Both the position numbers and the translations under genes were made by a program. From Aliidiomarina minuta (lineage in GTDB: Bacteria; Pseudomonadota; Gammaproteobacteria; Enterobacterales; Alteromonadaceae), in the NCBI RefSeq assembly GCF_003987145.1, contig NZ_PIPL01000001.1, forward strand, positions 1,488,001 to 1,552,000: a stretch of 64,000 nt of DNA. The letters run 5' to 3'. The notes below the pieces were generated by a model. The model saw only the letters and a program-made list of their open reading frames with translations. It was not told the DNA's origin and did not search any database. This document shows, one piece after another, positions 26,389 through 35,259 of this stretch; within the stretch, counting starts at the first letter, position 1; each line of letters begins with the position of its first letter.

Positions 26389-27325
26389 TTTGTTCTGTTT
26401 GTTCTGAAGTGCGCTTAAACCAGTTCAGCGGTGGCGCAAAGAATGCCGCGTTGAGGTTGCTTTGCATATAATCCAGTAGAGGGTCACAATAACCGTCCCG
26501 ATCCGGCACAAAACGCCGCTTCAGCCACTTTTGCATCGCTGCCGGGCTACGGCTCCATAACAGATCCAACTGCCGCTGATTGCGCATGTCGGCTGCAGGC
26601 AACTGTTGCCAGACCAGTACCGGGTTACCCGGATCGCTCAATGCCAGTGAAGCCTTGCGAGCATGCCCTGGCTGATCTCCAGGCCAGAATTTACCGCTCA
26701 CTTTTTCACGCCCCATAATCTGCCGCTGTTTTTCCACCGTTAATGCCTGCCAGGCTTTAATATCCAGCTCATACTGCTGCAAATACAGGTAACTCCCCTG
26801 CGCCAGCAACTCATCGTCTTCATCATTTAACAAAGCGACTTCGCGACGCAAGCGCCCATGAGGGTTGTCCGGTACACAGGGAAAACCAAACAGATTACGG
26901 TTATCCAGGTAGTGAAACAGGGGTTGCTCATGTTGTAACCAGACATCCGGAGCCAACCACTCCAGCAGCACCCGGCCAGCAAAATAATTGCAATCGGCAC
27001 GGTCAGAACGCAACACAATAACCATATCAAAATCAGTGGCCTGCAGCACATAGTGGCTGTCTGCTATTTCTGGAAATGTGGCCAGCTGACGAGGTCGGTG
27101 AGCTGGCCATAACTGATTCCAGCATTCAGTGCCAAAAGCCATGACTACACTGAGCAAAGCTTCCGAAAAACGCTGGTCTAAATTAGTTACCAGTTCAGGA
27201 AAACCACTGAGTTTTTCGCGTAGCGAATCCAGCTGCCCGGGTTTACTGTTCAATAATAAAACCAGCCCATGCAGGCTGGTTTCAGCACAGATCCCGGTTT
27301 GCGGTTTGTTAATAACCGGCCGCAT
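26363..27325 (-). CDS. DyP-type peroxidase homologue with substituted distal catalytic residues
   Basis: From the ATG at 27325 the product is 320 residues, the length of YfeX-type DyP peroxidases. NKPQTGICAETSLHGL opens the family N-terminus, and FHYLDNRNLFGF followed by ...DNPHGR fits the heme-pocket loop. The GxxDG motif is altered: where YfeX has GFVDGTENP with catalytic Asp143, this protein has GFPCVPDNP with Cys150. The distal Arg232 and Ser234 correspond to Trp239 and Gln241 in VLVWQQLP. The proximal heme ligand His215 is kept as His221 in QPGHARK. The family binds heme and uses hydrogen peroxide; with these changes normal peroxidase chemistry is unlikely, though heme binding may remain. 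The codons were checked and no frameshift explains the change. It overlaps the ggt 3' end by 17 bases. Confidence 0.8.
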   Translation of the reverse strand: MRPVINKPQTGICAETSLHGLVLLLNSKPGQLDSLREKLSGFPELVTNLDQRFSEALLSVVMAFGTECWNQLWPAHRPRQLATFPEIADSHYVLQATDFDMVIVLRSDRADCNYFAGRVLLEWLAPDVWLQHEQPLFHYLDNRNLFGFPCVPDNPHGRLRREVALLNDEDDELLAQGSYLYLQQYELDIKAWQALTVEKQRQIMGREKVSGKFWPGDQPGHARKASLALSDPGNPVLVWQQLPAADMRNQRQLDLLWSRSPAAMQKWLKRRFVPDRDGYCDPLLDYMQSNLNAAFFAPPLNWFKRTSEQTEQTTPAQTEL

Positions 27326-29009
27326 GCCCGTCTTTGCGACTTTCTGATGCACCGTAGTAAACACCTTCTTCATGATCCTTCATGATCGCCTGATAACCGC
27401 CATAAGGTCCTACAGCTTCCTGTAAGCGGTGGCCCATTTTAGTTAATTCACGACGAGTATAATCAGAGAAACCATTCTCCAGACTTAACACACCACCGTC
27501 GTCCATAATTTCACCAGTCGGCTGACTAGACCCCGAATGCAATATACGTGGAGCGTCACCAGCTTCCTGCAGGTTCATGTCAAAATCAATCATATTGATC
27601 AGGATCTGCGCATGCATCTGTGGCTGCGTACCGCCACCCATAACGCCATAACTCATATAAGGTTTGCCGTCTTTGGTGACGAACGCAGGAATAATAGTAT
27701 GAAACGGGCGTTTGCCTGGTTCATACACGTTCATATGGTCAGTATCCAGCGCAAATAACTCAGCACGGTTTTGGATCACAAAACCCAGACCTTCTGGTGT
27801 AATACCTGAACCCATACCGCGGTAGTTACTCTGAATCAAGGACACCATATTGCCGTCTTTGTCCGCAACGGTCAGATAAATAGTATCGCCATTCATCGGA
27901 GGGTTACCCGGTTCATAAGCGCGGCCGGCACGCTCACTGTCAATCAACTGAGCCCGCTCGCTGGCATATTCTTTTGAAATTAACCAGTCCACCGGAATGT
28001 CGTTAAAATCCGTATCGGAGTAAAACTTGGCCCGGTCTTCAAAGGCCAGCTTTTTAGCTTCAGTAAAATGATGCACGTACTCAGGACTGTCAAAGCCCAT
28101 TTCTGCGATATCATAACCTTCCAGAATATTGAGAATTTGCAGCGCGGCTATGCCCTGAGTATTCGGTGGTAATTCCCACAGGTCATATCCCCGGTAATTG
28201 GTGGAAACCGGATCCACCCACTCCGACTCATGCGCAGCCATATCGTCATAACTCAGAAAACCGCCATGTTCCTGTACGAAATCCCCCAGAGTCCGGGCAA
28301 TATCGCCTTTGTAGAAAGCGTCCCGACCACCACTGGCGATTTGCCGGTAGGTGTTAGCTAAATCAGGGTTCTTAAACATCTCGCCTTTTCGCGGTGTGCG
28401 GCCTTCTTTCATAAAGACCTCAGCAAATCCCGGATAGTCCTTAAGCACCTCGGCGTTACGCTCAAAGTAATAAGCAATCACTTCAGTGACCGGAAAACCT
28501 TGTTCGGCATAATCGATTGAAGGTTTAAGAATATCTTCCATCGACAGCTTGCCAAATTTCTCATGCATCTCAAACCAGCCATCTACAGCACCAGGCACGG
28601 ACAGCGGCAAAACTCCGCGCTGTGGAATGCTTTCATAACCGTTTTCAATAAAATAATCTAATGTCAGGCTCTGCGGTGAACGTCCTGATGCATTGATACC
28701 ATGCAGAGATTCAGACTCAGCATCCCAGACAATAGCGTAAAGGTCACCACCGATGCCGTTTCCAGTTGGCTCCACCAATCCCAGCAGGGCATTGGCTGCA
28801 ATCGCAGCATCTACAGCACTACCACCTGCCTGCATAACGTCGAGGGCTACTTGTGTCGCTAGGGGCTGGCTTGTTGCAGCCATGGCATTCGGCGCTATGA
28901 CTTCAGAGCGCGAAGCAAAATGATGACCAGTAATACGGTCATAGGCGGCCGCCTGACCAGCAAAAAAGGTACAGCCAGCAACTGCCAGCGTTGTAATAAG
29001 TGCTTTCAT
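27309..29009 (-). CDS. ggt: Gamma-glutamyltransferase
   Basis: This 566-residue periplasmic enzyme has a signal peptide of about 22 residues (MKALITTLAVAGCTFFAGQAAA). The precursor is expected to cleave itself before Thr376 in the sequence GDTIYLTVADKDG, and that Thr becomes the nucleophile. SNYRGMGSG and GGGTQPQMHAQ belong to the small subunit and its gamma-glutamyl site. The enzyme hydrolyses glutathione and other gamma-glutamyl compounds or transfers the glutamyl group. The start overlaps the preceding glycosyltransferase stop in an ATGA, and the 3' end overlaps the DyP-like gene, so the three are likely co-expressed. A cephalosporin-acylase-like relative is possible but less likely. Confidence 0.9.
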   Translation of the reverse strand: MKALITTLAVAGCTFFAGQAAAYDRITGHHFASRSEVIAPNAMAATSQPLATQVALDVMQAGGSAVDAAIAANALLGLVEPTGNGIGGDLYAIVWDAESESLHGINASGRSPQSLTLDYFIENGYESIPQRGVLPLSVPGAVDGWFEMHEKFGKLSMEDILKPSIDYAEQGFPVTEVIAYYFERNAEVLKDYPGFAEVFMKEGRTPRKGEMFKNPDLANTYRQIASGGRDAFYKGDIARTLGDFVQEHGGFLSYDDMAAHESEWVDPVSTNYRGYDLWELPPNTQGIAALQILNILEGYDIAEMGFDSPEYVHHFTEAKKLAFEDRAKFYSDTDFNDIPVDWLISKEYASERAQLIDSERAGRAYEPGNPPMNGDTIYLTVADKDGNMVSLIQSNYRGMGSGITPEGLGFVIQNRAELFALDTDHMNVYEPGKRPFHTIIPAFVTKDGKPYMSYGVMGGGTQPQMHAQILINMIDFDMNLQEAGDAPRILHSGSSQPTGEIMDDGGVLSLENGFSDYTRRELTKMGHRLQEAVGPYGGYQAIMKDHEEGVYYGASESRKDGHAAGY

Positions 29010-29917
29010 GAATTCTCCCGTTGCGAGTCCTGTACTTTACGTATCTGTTTACGCATTCCAGTGACTCCTTTATTACCGTGATAACGCCCTTTTTCAATAT
29101 GCCGTATGCGGTAAACACCTGGCACCTCAACTGGCACACCATGAGTTCCCAGCAGCCAGCGAAAGGTGCGGTCTTCAAAGGTCTTCTTCCAGCGGTCCGT
29201 AGGTCGCTGATAAGCACTGACGTCTTTACAATACCCCATATCACGACAAATATCGCCATGCACTATCTGATACGCACCTACCGCACGTTCCAAAGTTCTG
29301 AGCTTAAAGTCCTCGACATTAACCGAAACCACTTTTGGTTCTTTACTGGGTTTGAGCATAGGGCTATCGTTGCTTAGTAGCGGCGTAATACGTTCCTGCT
29401 GGGGAAATACCAGAAAATCATCCCGCCCCTGTAATGACTGTCCCAGGCCGTCCAGACAACCATCACCAAAGACTAAATCGCAATCGGCGAACCACACCCA
29501 ATCTGCTTCGGTATTTAAAGCCACCTGGTTTCTGCCAATGGCACGGCGAAATAAATCAGGGGCCGGAATCTGCTGCCAGTTCCAGCGCACATTGGGGACT
29601 TTCTTAGTTGCGAAAAAGTCCAGTAACTGCACCGTGGCTTCATCTTCGGCCGCGTGAAACACCGTCATAATCACTTCCACATTCTGCGGCGGGTTATTCA
29701 CCAGCGAGCTCAGCTGATAGGCGTGTAAATGCGAATAACGCCAGCAGTGACTGACTATTTCAATTCTCAGTTTACCTTCTTTGCCCGAAACACTCGCGGG
29801 GGGCTTCGCATAAAATGCTCGCAAAGGCAGTAACTTACTTACTGCAAGCCGTAGCGCCAGCTCCTGAATACCCTGATACCACGGTGTCTGCACCTCAAAT
29901 GTAAGATTATCTGACAT
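29006..29917 (-). CDS. Glycosyltransferase, GT-A fold (family 2-like)
   Basis: This 303-residue protein lacks a signal peptide or clear membrane helix. The segment WVWFADCDLVFGDG holds a DxD-type motif (DCD) for metal and nucleotide-sugar binding, preceded by strands typical of GT-A enzymes (RIEIVSHCWRYSHLHAYQLSSL). The acceptor and donor are unknown. A nucleotide-sugar dehydrogenase (TviB/WbpA type) is encoded 38 bases upstream in the same direction, so a uronic-acid donor is possible. The stop overlaps the ggt start by four bases, an arrangement that often signals translational coupling. The family assignment is from the motif and fold pattern only. Confidence 0.65.
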   Translation of the reverse strand: MSDNLTFEVQTPWYQGIQELALRLAVSKLLPLRAFYAKPPASVSGKEGKLRIEIVSHCWRYSHLHAYQLSSLVNNPPQNVEVIMTVFHAAEDEATVQLLDFFATKKVPNVRWNWQQIPAPDLFRRAIGRNQVALNTEADWVWFADCDLVFGDGCLDGLGQSLQGRDDFLVFPQQERITPLLSNDSPMLKPSKEPKVVSVNVEDFKLRTLERAVGAYQIVHGDICRDMGYCKDVSAYQRPTDRWKKTFEDRTFRWLLGTHGVPVEVPGVYRIRHIEKGRYHGNKGVTGMRKQIRKVQDSQRENS

Positions 29918-29955
29918 TCTTATTTCTCTTTATTGTCGGTTTCAGATAAAGCGCC

Positions 29956-31224
29956 TTACAGGCGCCAGCTCGGCGTGGGTACTATGCCTTTGACATCAAT
30001 AATCAATGACTCGCCGCGGCACATCTTCTGGTAATCCGCATCGCCGTAAGTTTTATACTCATCGTGAGCAACGGCAACAATCACCGCATCATATTCACCT
30101 GGGCATTGCATCGGGTCATCACAAATACCAAAGCTTGAAAATTTTTCCAGTTCACTGTTTTCCACGCCGGGGTCATGCACATCAACCTGCACACCAAAGT
30201 CACGCAATTCGCTGATAATATCCACCACTTTCGTATTGCGAATGTCCGGGCAATTTTCTTTAAACGAGAAGCCCAGAATCAGCACACGAGAGCCTTTAAT
30301 AAGAATGCTCTGTGCAATCATTTTGCGGATAGTCTGCTCGGCAACGTATTTGCCCATACCGTTATTTATTAATCGCGACGACAAAATGAGGTTTGGTTTA
30401 TAACCCAGCTCTTCCGCTTTAAAAGTCAGATAATACGGATCCACTCCAATACAGTGTCCGCCGACCAGTCCTGGGAACAGCTTGATAAAGTTCCACTTAG
30501 TCGCTGCCGCGTCTATCACTTCACGTGTATCAATGCCCATCTGGTTAAAAATAAGCGCAAGCTCGTTAATTAAAGCAATATTAACGTCCCGTTGGGTGTT
30601 TTCGACTACCTTTGCCGCCTCAGCCACCCGAATGCTTGATGCCAGGTGAGTGCCGCCAGTGACAACAGATGCATAGAGCTTGTCCACCCGCTGAGCCACC
30701 TCAGGGGTCGAGCCTGAAGTCACTTTCATAATGGTTTTAAACGTATTGGTTTTATCGCCTGGGTTAATCCGCTCTGGTGAATACCCACAGTGAAAATCCT
30801 GGTTAAAGATCAGGCCAGAAACACCTTCCAGTTCAGGTACGCAAATTTCTTCCGTTACTCCGGGGTAGACGGTGGACTCATAAATAGCCAGGTCGCCAGG
30901 CTGTAACACCTGGCCTACCGCTCTTGAAGAAAGAATAAGAGGCTGTAAGTCCGGTCGATTAGCTGAATCAATCGGGGTAGGCACGGTAATAATATAAATC
31001 GTACAATCCCGCGCATCTTCAATATCAGCACTGTAACTAATGTTTTCAGCCACGCTCTGCAATTGCTCAGCAGAAACCTCATGAGTCAGGTCATAACCTT
31101 TACCCAGCTCTTCAATACGCTGCTGGTTAACATCAAAACCGACGACCTTATATTGCTCTGCAAAAGCAACTGCAAGCGGCAGGCCTACATAGCCTAGCCC
31201 TACCACACAAATCTTATCTGCCAC
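29956..31224 (-). CDS. tviB: UDP-sugar 6-dehydrogenase of the TviB/WbpA type
   Basis: The 422-residue enzyme oxidises the 6-hydroxyl of a UDP-HexNAc (UDP-GlcNAc or UDP-GalNAc) to the uronic acid with two NAD. The Rossmann motif is VVGLGYVGLPLAVAF at 7-21. The catalytic Cys258 lies in VGGHCIGVDPYYL. The segment VSGLIFNQDFHCGYSPERINPGDK is the UDP-HexNAc-type signature that separates TviB/WbpA from UDP-glucose dehydrogenase. Translation starts at GTG 31224 after GAGGT. The product feeds surface polysaccharide or O-antigen synthesis; only one glycosyltransferase is adjacent, so the rest of the pathway must lie elsewhere. Confidence 0.85.
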   Translation of the reverse strand: MADKICVVGLGYVGLPLAVAFAEQYKVVGFDVNQQRIEELGKGYDLTHEVSAEQLQSVAENISYSADIEDARDCTIYIITVPTPIDSANRPDLQPLILSSRAVGQVLQPGDLAIYESTVYPGVTEEICVPELEGVSGLIFNQDFHCGYSPERINPGDKTNTFKTIMKVTSGSTPEVAQRVDKLYASVVTGGTHLASSIRVAEAAKVVENTQRDVNIALINELALIFNQMGIDTREVIDAAATKWNFIKLFPGLVGGHCIGVDPYYLTFKAEELGYKPNLILSSRLINNGMGKYVAEQTIRKMIAQSILIKGSRVLILGFSFKENCPDIRNTKVVDIISELRDFGVQVDVHDPGVENSELEKFSSFGICDDPMQCPGEYDAVIVAVAHDEYKTYGDADYQKMCRGESLIIDVKGIVPTPSWRL

Positions 31225-31256
31225 TTGTCTACCTCACACTGCTGGCTAAAAAATAA

Positions 31257-31290
31257 AAAGCCCCCTAATGCTAATGCATCAGGGGGCTTT
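31257..31290 (-). terminator. Rho-independent terminator upstream of tviB
   Basis: The stem AAAGCCCCCT / AGGGGGCTTT, with an inner ATGC/GCAT pair, is followed on the minus strand by TTTATTTTTT. It ends the transcript of the small gene 31360-31812 and isolates tviB. Confidence 0.88.
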
Positions 31291-31359
31291 ATACATCCTT
31301 TTCACACTAATTCTGCATAATATCGGGCCGAATCAGGGGCCACCGGCTAAAAGCCTGAA

Positions 31360-31812
31360 TCAGACCTGACTCTGCTGCACGTCCATAGCGTTGAATAAAT
31401 TGAAGAGGCCACCCAAACGAGAGTCGTCAGCACTTCCGGTTTCAACCTGTTCCTGTAGCATATTCATTAGATTCTGGGGTTGGTCTGAACCACTCGTTAG
31501 CGAAGCAACAGACTTCTGCCCTTCCTCAAATAAAGAGGTTAACTCTTCGGCTTCAAGCTCAGAAATCATCCCATTGCCTCTGAGTTCATCACGCAATTCT
31601 GCAAAATCTGACTCAGTCAGATTCTGAACATCGAAACGCTGTCCCAGACTTTTTTCGGCATCAGCCATTTGCTGCGCCTGAGGGCTTATCTGCGCCATCG
31701 TCTGCGGTGGAATGGGTTGCGGCTGCACTGGCTGCTGCTTTTCCGACTTATCTTCCTTATCAATCCGCTGATTTTGCGGGGCGGCTACGCCTGACAGGGC
31801 TGTCAGATCCAT
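31360..31812 (-). CDS. Small hydrophilic protein of unknown function
   Basis: This gene was not recognised. From the ATG at 31812, which has GGAGG at the right distance, the product is 150 residues. An N-terminal MDLTALSGVAAPQNQRIDKE is followed by a P/Q-rich linker (about 25-55) and a predicted helical region. The segment FAELRDELRGNGMISELEAEELTSLFEEG resembles a helix-turn-helix pair and is acidic. No signal peptide, membrane helix or cysteine is present. A terminator follows, so it is a monocistronic gene between tviB and acnB. A second small hydrophilic gene lies on the other side of acnB. Confidence 0.6.
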   Translation of the reverse strand: MDLTALSGVAAPQNQRIDKEDKSEKQQPVQPQPIPPQTMAQISPQAQQMADAEKSLGQRFDVQNLTESDFAELRDELRGNGMISELEAEELTSLFEEGQKSVASLTSGSDQPQNLMNMLQEQVETGSADDSRLGGLFNLFNAMDVQQSQV

Positions 31813-31965
31813 AATTGCCTCCAAAATTGGTTGCAGTGTATGTAAATACCTGCCGACGACAGGCTCAAAATTAACCTTGCAAAGACCGATCCGGAAATTA
31901 AGAACCCAGATCCAGCCCTTGTGCAGCCTGATATTCACAAATATATAGTGCAGCACTAAAAATAA

Positions 31966-31992
31966 AAAAACCGGCAACCAAGTGCCGGTTTT
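31966..31992 (-). terminator. Rho-independent terminator after acnB
   Basis: The stem AAACCGGCA / TGCCGGTTT, with a six-base loop, is followed on the minus strand by TTTTATTTTT. It lies about 50 bases past the acnB stop. Confidence 0.88.
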
Positions 31993-32044
31993 GTCACTGT
32001 TTCCGTTAAAGCTTACAGAGCAAGGTTAATTGCCCGTAAGTTTA

Positions 32045-34633
32045 TCAGGCAACGTTAATAGTCGGGATAATGCTCAACTTGGCATTATCTTCCGCTTTTT
32101 TGAACTCTGGCATTTGGTCAAAGTTCAGGTACTTATACACTTCGCCAGCCATAGCGTCGATGTTCTGTGCATACTCCATGTACTCTTCACGAGTCGGGAT
32201 TTTGCCCAGAATAGCACCAACCGCCGAAAGCTCGGCTGAGGCCAGGTACACATTGGCACCGTCACCTAAACGGTTGGGGAAGTTACGGGTTGAAGTAGAA
32301 AGTACGGTAGCACCGGCTTCCACCCGTGCCTGGTTACCCATACACAATGAACAGCCTGGCATTTCCGTGCGCACGCCGTTGCGACCATAGATGTTGTAGT
32401 AACCTTCTTCCATCAGCTGTGCTTCGTCCATCTTAGTCGGAGGTGCGATCCACAGCTGAGTTTTCAACGCTTCAGTATTCTGTTCCAGCAATTTACCTGC
32501 AGCGCGGAAGTGACCAATGTTAGTCATACAAGAACCAATGAATACCTCATCTACTTTGTTACCCGCTACTTCAGACAATGTTTTCGCATCATCCGGGTCA
32601 TTCGGGCAGCACAGGATAGGTTCTTTGATTTCATTCAGGTCAATTTCTACCACTTCTGCGTATTCAGCATCCGCATCCGCGCTCATCAACTCAGGGTTCG
32701 CCAGCCATTCTTCCATCTTACGGGCACGACGCTCCAGGGTACGCTGATCGCCGTAACCTTCGCTGATCATCCAACGCAACATGGTCACGTTAGAACGCAA
32801 GTATTCAGCCACTGAATCTTCGGACATCTTAATGGTACAGCCAGCCGCTGAACGCTCAGCAGAAGCGTCTGACAATTCAAACGCCTGCTCAACAGTCAGG
32901 TTATCCAGGCCTTCAATTTCCAGAATACGGCCAGAGAATGCATTTTTCTTACCGCGTTTCTCTACGGTTAGCAGACCCTGTTTAATGCCGTACAAAGGAA
33001 TGGCATGTACTAAGTCACGTAAAGTCACACCCGGCTGCATTTTACCTTTAAAACGCACCAGTACTGACTCAGGCATATCCAGTGGCATAACACCAGTAGC
33101 TGCGGCGAAAGCAACCAGGCCTGAACCGGCAGGGAAAGAAATACCCAGTGGGAAACGAGTATGCGAATCACCGCCGGTACCTACGGTATCAGGCAGTAGC
33201 ATACGGTTCAGCCAGCTGTGGATAATGCCGTCACCTGGACGCAGTGAAACACCGCCACGGTTCATAATGAAGTCCGGCAGCGTGTGCTGAGTATCGATAT
33301 CAACAGGCTTAGGGTAGGCCGCAGTATGGCAGAACGACTGCATCACCAGGTCTGAATTGAAGCCCAGGCAAGCCAGATCTTTCAGTTCATCACGGGTCAT
33401 AGGTCCTGTAGTATCCTGAGAACCTACGGTGGTCATTTTAGGCTCGCAATAGGTACCTGGGCGAACGCCATCGATACCACAAGCTTTACCGACCATCTTC
33501 TGCGCCAGTGTATAACCTTTAGTGCTATCACCAGGCTGCTCAGGAACACGGAACAAGTCTGAGTGGCCAGAGTTCAGGGACTCACGTGCTTTAGTTGTCA
33601 GACCGCGTCCGATAATCAGGTTAATACGGCCACCGGCACGTACTTCATCCAGAATTACTTCAGAAGCGAACTTGTATTCGGCAATGACTTCACCCTGCTC
33701 GTTTTCAATTTTACCGGCATACGGGTAAATATGAATCACGTCGCCTGTGTTCATTTGATCAACATCGGCTTCAAAGACCAGGGTACCGGTGTCTTTCATA
33801 GTATTGAAGAAAATAGGAGCGACCTTGCTACCAATGCAGATACCGCCGGTACGTTTGTTCGGCGTGCCTGGCATGTCTTCACCGATATTCCACAATACCG
33901 AGTTGGTCGCTGACTTACGTGAAGAGCCCGTGCCTACTACGTCGCCTACAAAAGCAACCGGATGGCCTTTTTCTTTCAGTTCTTTGATTTGCTCTTCAGC
34001 GTTAGTTACGCCTTCACGTGGCATTTTGTACATGGCTTTAGCATGTAATGGAATATCAGGGCGTGACCAGGCATCCGGAGCTGGCGATAAATCGTCAGTG
34101 TTGGTTTCACCTGGTACTTTAAATACGCTGGCAGTAATTTTGTCTGCAAGTTTAGGGCGACTGGTAAACCATTCGGCTTCAGCCCAACTTTCTACAACTG
34201 CTTTAGCAACTGCATTGCCCTTTTTCATTTTTTCTTCCACATCGTGGAAAGCGTCGAACATCAGAATAGTCTGTTTCAGTTCTTCACCCGCTAATTCAGC
34301 CAGCTCACTGTCGTCAAGTAAGTCAACCAAAGTCACGATGTTGTAACCGCCGTGCATATTGCCTAACAACTTAACCGCTTGCTGACGGCTAATAATAGGC
34401 GAACTGTCTTCGTTTTTAACAATAGCAGCCAGGAAACCCGCTTTCACATAAGCCGCTTCATCGACGCCCGGTGGTACACGTTCGCTGAATAATTCAAACA
34501 GGAAGTCTTCTTCGCCTGCCGGTGGATTCTTAAGCAGCTCAACTAACTCGGTAACCTGCTCTGGGTTAAGTGGCTTTGGTGGGATGCCTTCTGCTGCGCG
34601 CTCGGCAACATGTTCACGATACTGTTTTAACAC
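32045..34633 (-). CDS. acnB: Aconitate hydratase B
   Basis: This 862-residue enzyme is the major TCA-cycle aconitase of gammaproteobacteria and also handles 2-methylisocitrate. The N-terminal HEAT-like domain is present (LKQYREHVAERAAEGIPPKPLNPEQ). The 4Fe-4S cluster cysteines are visible in EVFIGSCMTNIGHFRAAGK and in MPGCSLCMGNQ. The length equals E. coli AcnB. Under iron shortage the apo-protein binds mRNA. It is a single gene with its own terminator. Another TCA gene, mdh, lies 7 kb away. Confidence 0.97.
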   Translation of the reverse strand: MLKQYREHVAERAAEGIPPKPLNPEQVTELVELLKNPPAGEEDFLFELFSERVPPGVDEAAYVKAGFLAAIVKNEDSSPIISRQQAVKLLGNMHGGYNIVTLVDLLDDSELAELAGEELKQTILMFDAFHDVEEKMKKGNAVAKAVVESWAEAEWFTSRPKLADKITASVFKVPGETNTDDLSPAPDAWSRPDIPLHAKAMYKMPREGVTNAEEQIKELKEKGHPVAFVGDVVGTGSSRKSATNSVLWNIGEDMPGTPNKRTGGICIGSKVAPIFFNTMKDTGTLVFEADVDQMNTGDVIHIYPYAGKIENEQGEVIAEYKFASEVILDEVRAGGRINLIIGRGLTTKARESLNSGHSDLFRVPEQPGDSTKGYTLAQKMVGKACGIDGVRPGTYCEPKMTTVGSQDTTGPMTRDELKDLACLGFNSDLVMQSFCHTAAYPKPVDIDTQHTLPDFIMNRGGVSLRPGDGIIHSWLNRMLLPDTVGTGGDSHTRFPLGISFPAGSGLVAFAAATGVMPLDMPESVLVRFKGKMQPGVTLRDLVHAIPLYGIKQGLLTVEKRGKKNAFSGRILEIEGLDNLTVEQAFELSDASAERSAAGCTIKMSEDSVAEYLRSNVTMLRWMISEGYGDQRTLERRARKMEEWLANPELMSADADAEYAEVVEIDLNEIKEPILCCPNDPDDAKTLSEVAGNKVDEVFIGSCMTNIGHFRAAGKLLEQNTEALKTQLWIAPPTKMDEAQLMEEGYYNIYGRNGVRTEMPGCSLCMGNQARVEAGATVLSTSTRNFPNRLGDGANVYLASAELSAVGAILGKIPTREEYMEYAQNIDAMAGEVYKYLNFDQMPEFKKAEDNAKLSIIPTINVA

Positions 34634-34805
34634 TACTGCTTCCTCTTAATATGGACCCGCCGCAGAAAAGCGGCCAGTCATTGGAAAAACAGCTGCATTA
34701 TACGGGATTTAGCAGTCAATTTGAATTTAGCTCGCGTTTTAAACAACCATGTCGGCCATTCATGGTATTTATAGCTGATGTACGCTCAACAATATAATGC
34801 CCCGA

Positions 34806-35189
34806 TTAAACCGGGATGGCAGAAATATGACGATACAGATTAAGGGCGCGTTCCACTACTGTATAACCCTGAGTCTGCGCACTGAGTGATGACCAGTTTG
34901 GTGTGCCGCCAGTACGTGACCACTCGGCGTTGCGGCGGGCGTCACTGACTTCACGACTTTGCGCTGGAGTAGACTCCACTGTGGCCGCATTTGCATTAGC
35001 GGAAGAGGCTACTTCCGTGCCTTTATCAGCGAATTCGCGTCCAGCTTCCTGCGCCAGCTTCTCTTCTTTCAGCTGCTCAGGATCAAACTGTTTTTTATTA
35101 CCCTCACCCGACTGTTGCTGCGACTGGGTATTGGCACTTTGTACCTTAGGGGGAGTCACTGACGGGTTAAAAGGAATATTTACATCCAC
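34806..35189 (-). CDS. Small hydrophilic protein of unknown function
   Basis: This gene was not recognised. The best start is the GTG at 35189, preceded by AGGTG, giving 127 residues (VDVNIPFNPSVTPPK...). A TTG at 35234 would add 15 residues but has no ribosome-binding site. The sequence is rich in Q, S and A, with a charged segment (FDPEQLKEEKLAQEAGREFADKG) likely helical. The C-terminal end (YTVVERALNLYRHISAIP) is better ordered. There is no signal peptide. It is separated from acnB by about 170 bases and from the LysR gene by about 25. It resembles the protein at 31360-31812 in composition but not clearly in sequence. Confidence 0.5.
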   Translation of the reverse strand: MDVNIPFNPSVTPPKVQSANTQSQQQSGEGNKKQFDPEQLKEEKLAQEAGREFADKGTEVASSANANAATVESTPAQSREVSDARRNAEWSRTGGTPNWSSLSAQTQGYTVVERALNLYRHISAIPV

Positions 35190-35259
35190 GTTCGGGCACC
35201 TGTTTATTATGAGTAGTGATAGCGTCTTCTTCAAAGGTTAAAGCAAAGCGCATGCCAGG

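Noticed and set aside
26840..26900. Frameshift as the cause of the altered DyP motif
   Set aside because: Codon-by-codon reading is in frame on both sides and the distances to the proximal His and distal Arg positions match the family.
33789..34346. Long antisense open frames inside acnB (also 32781-33290)
   Set aside because: AcnB reads through with all family motifs on the other strand. The antisense frames have low-complexity Ser-rich products, typical shadows.
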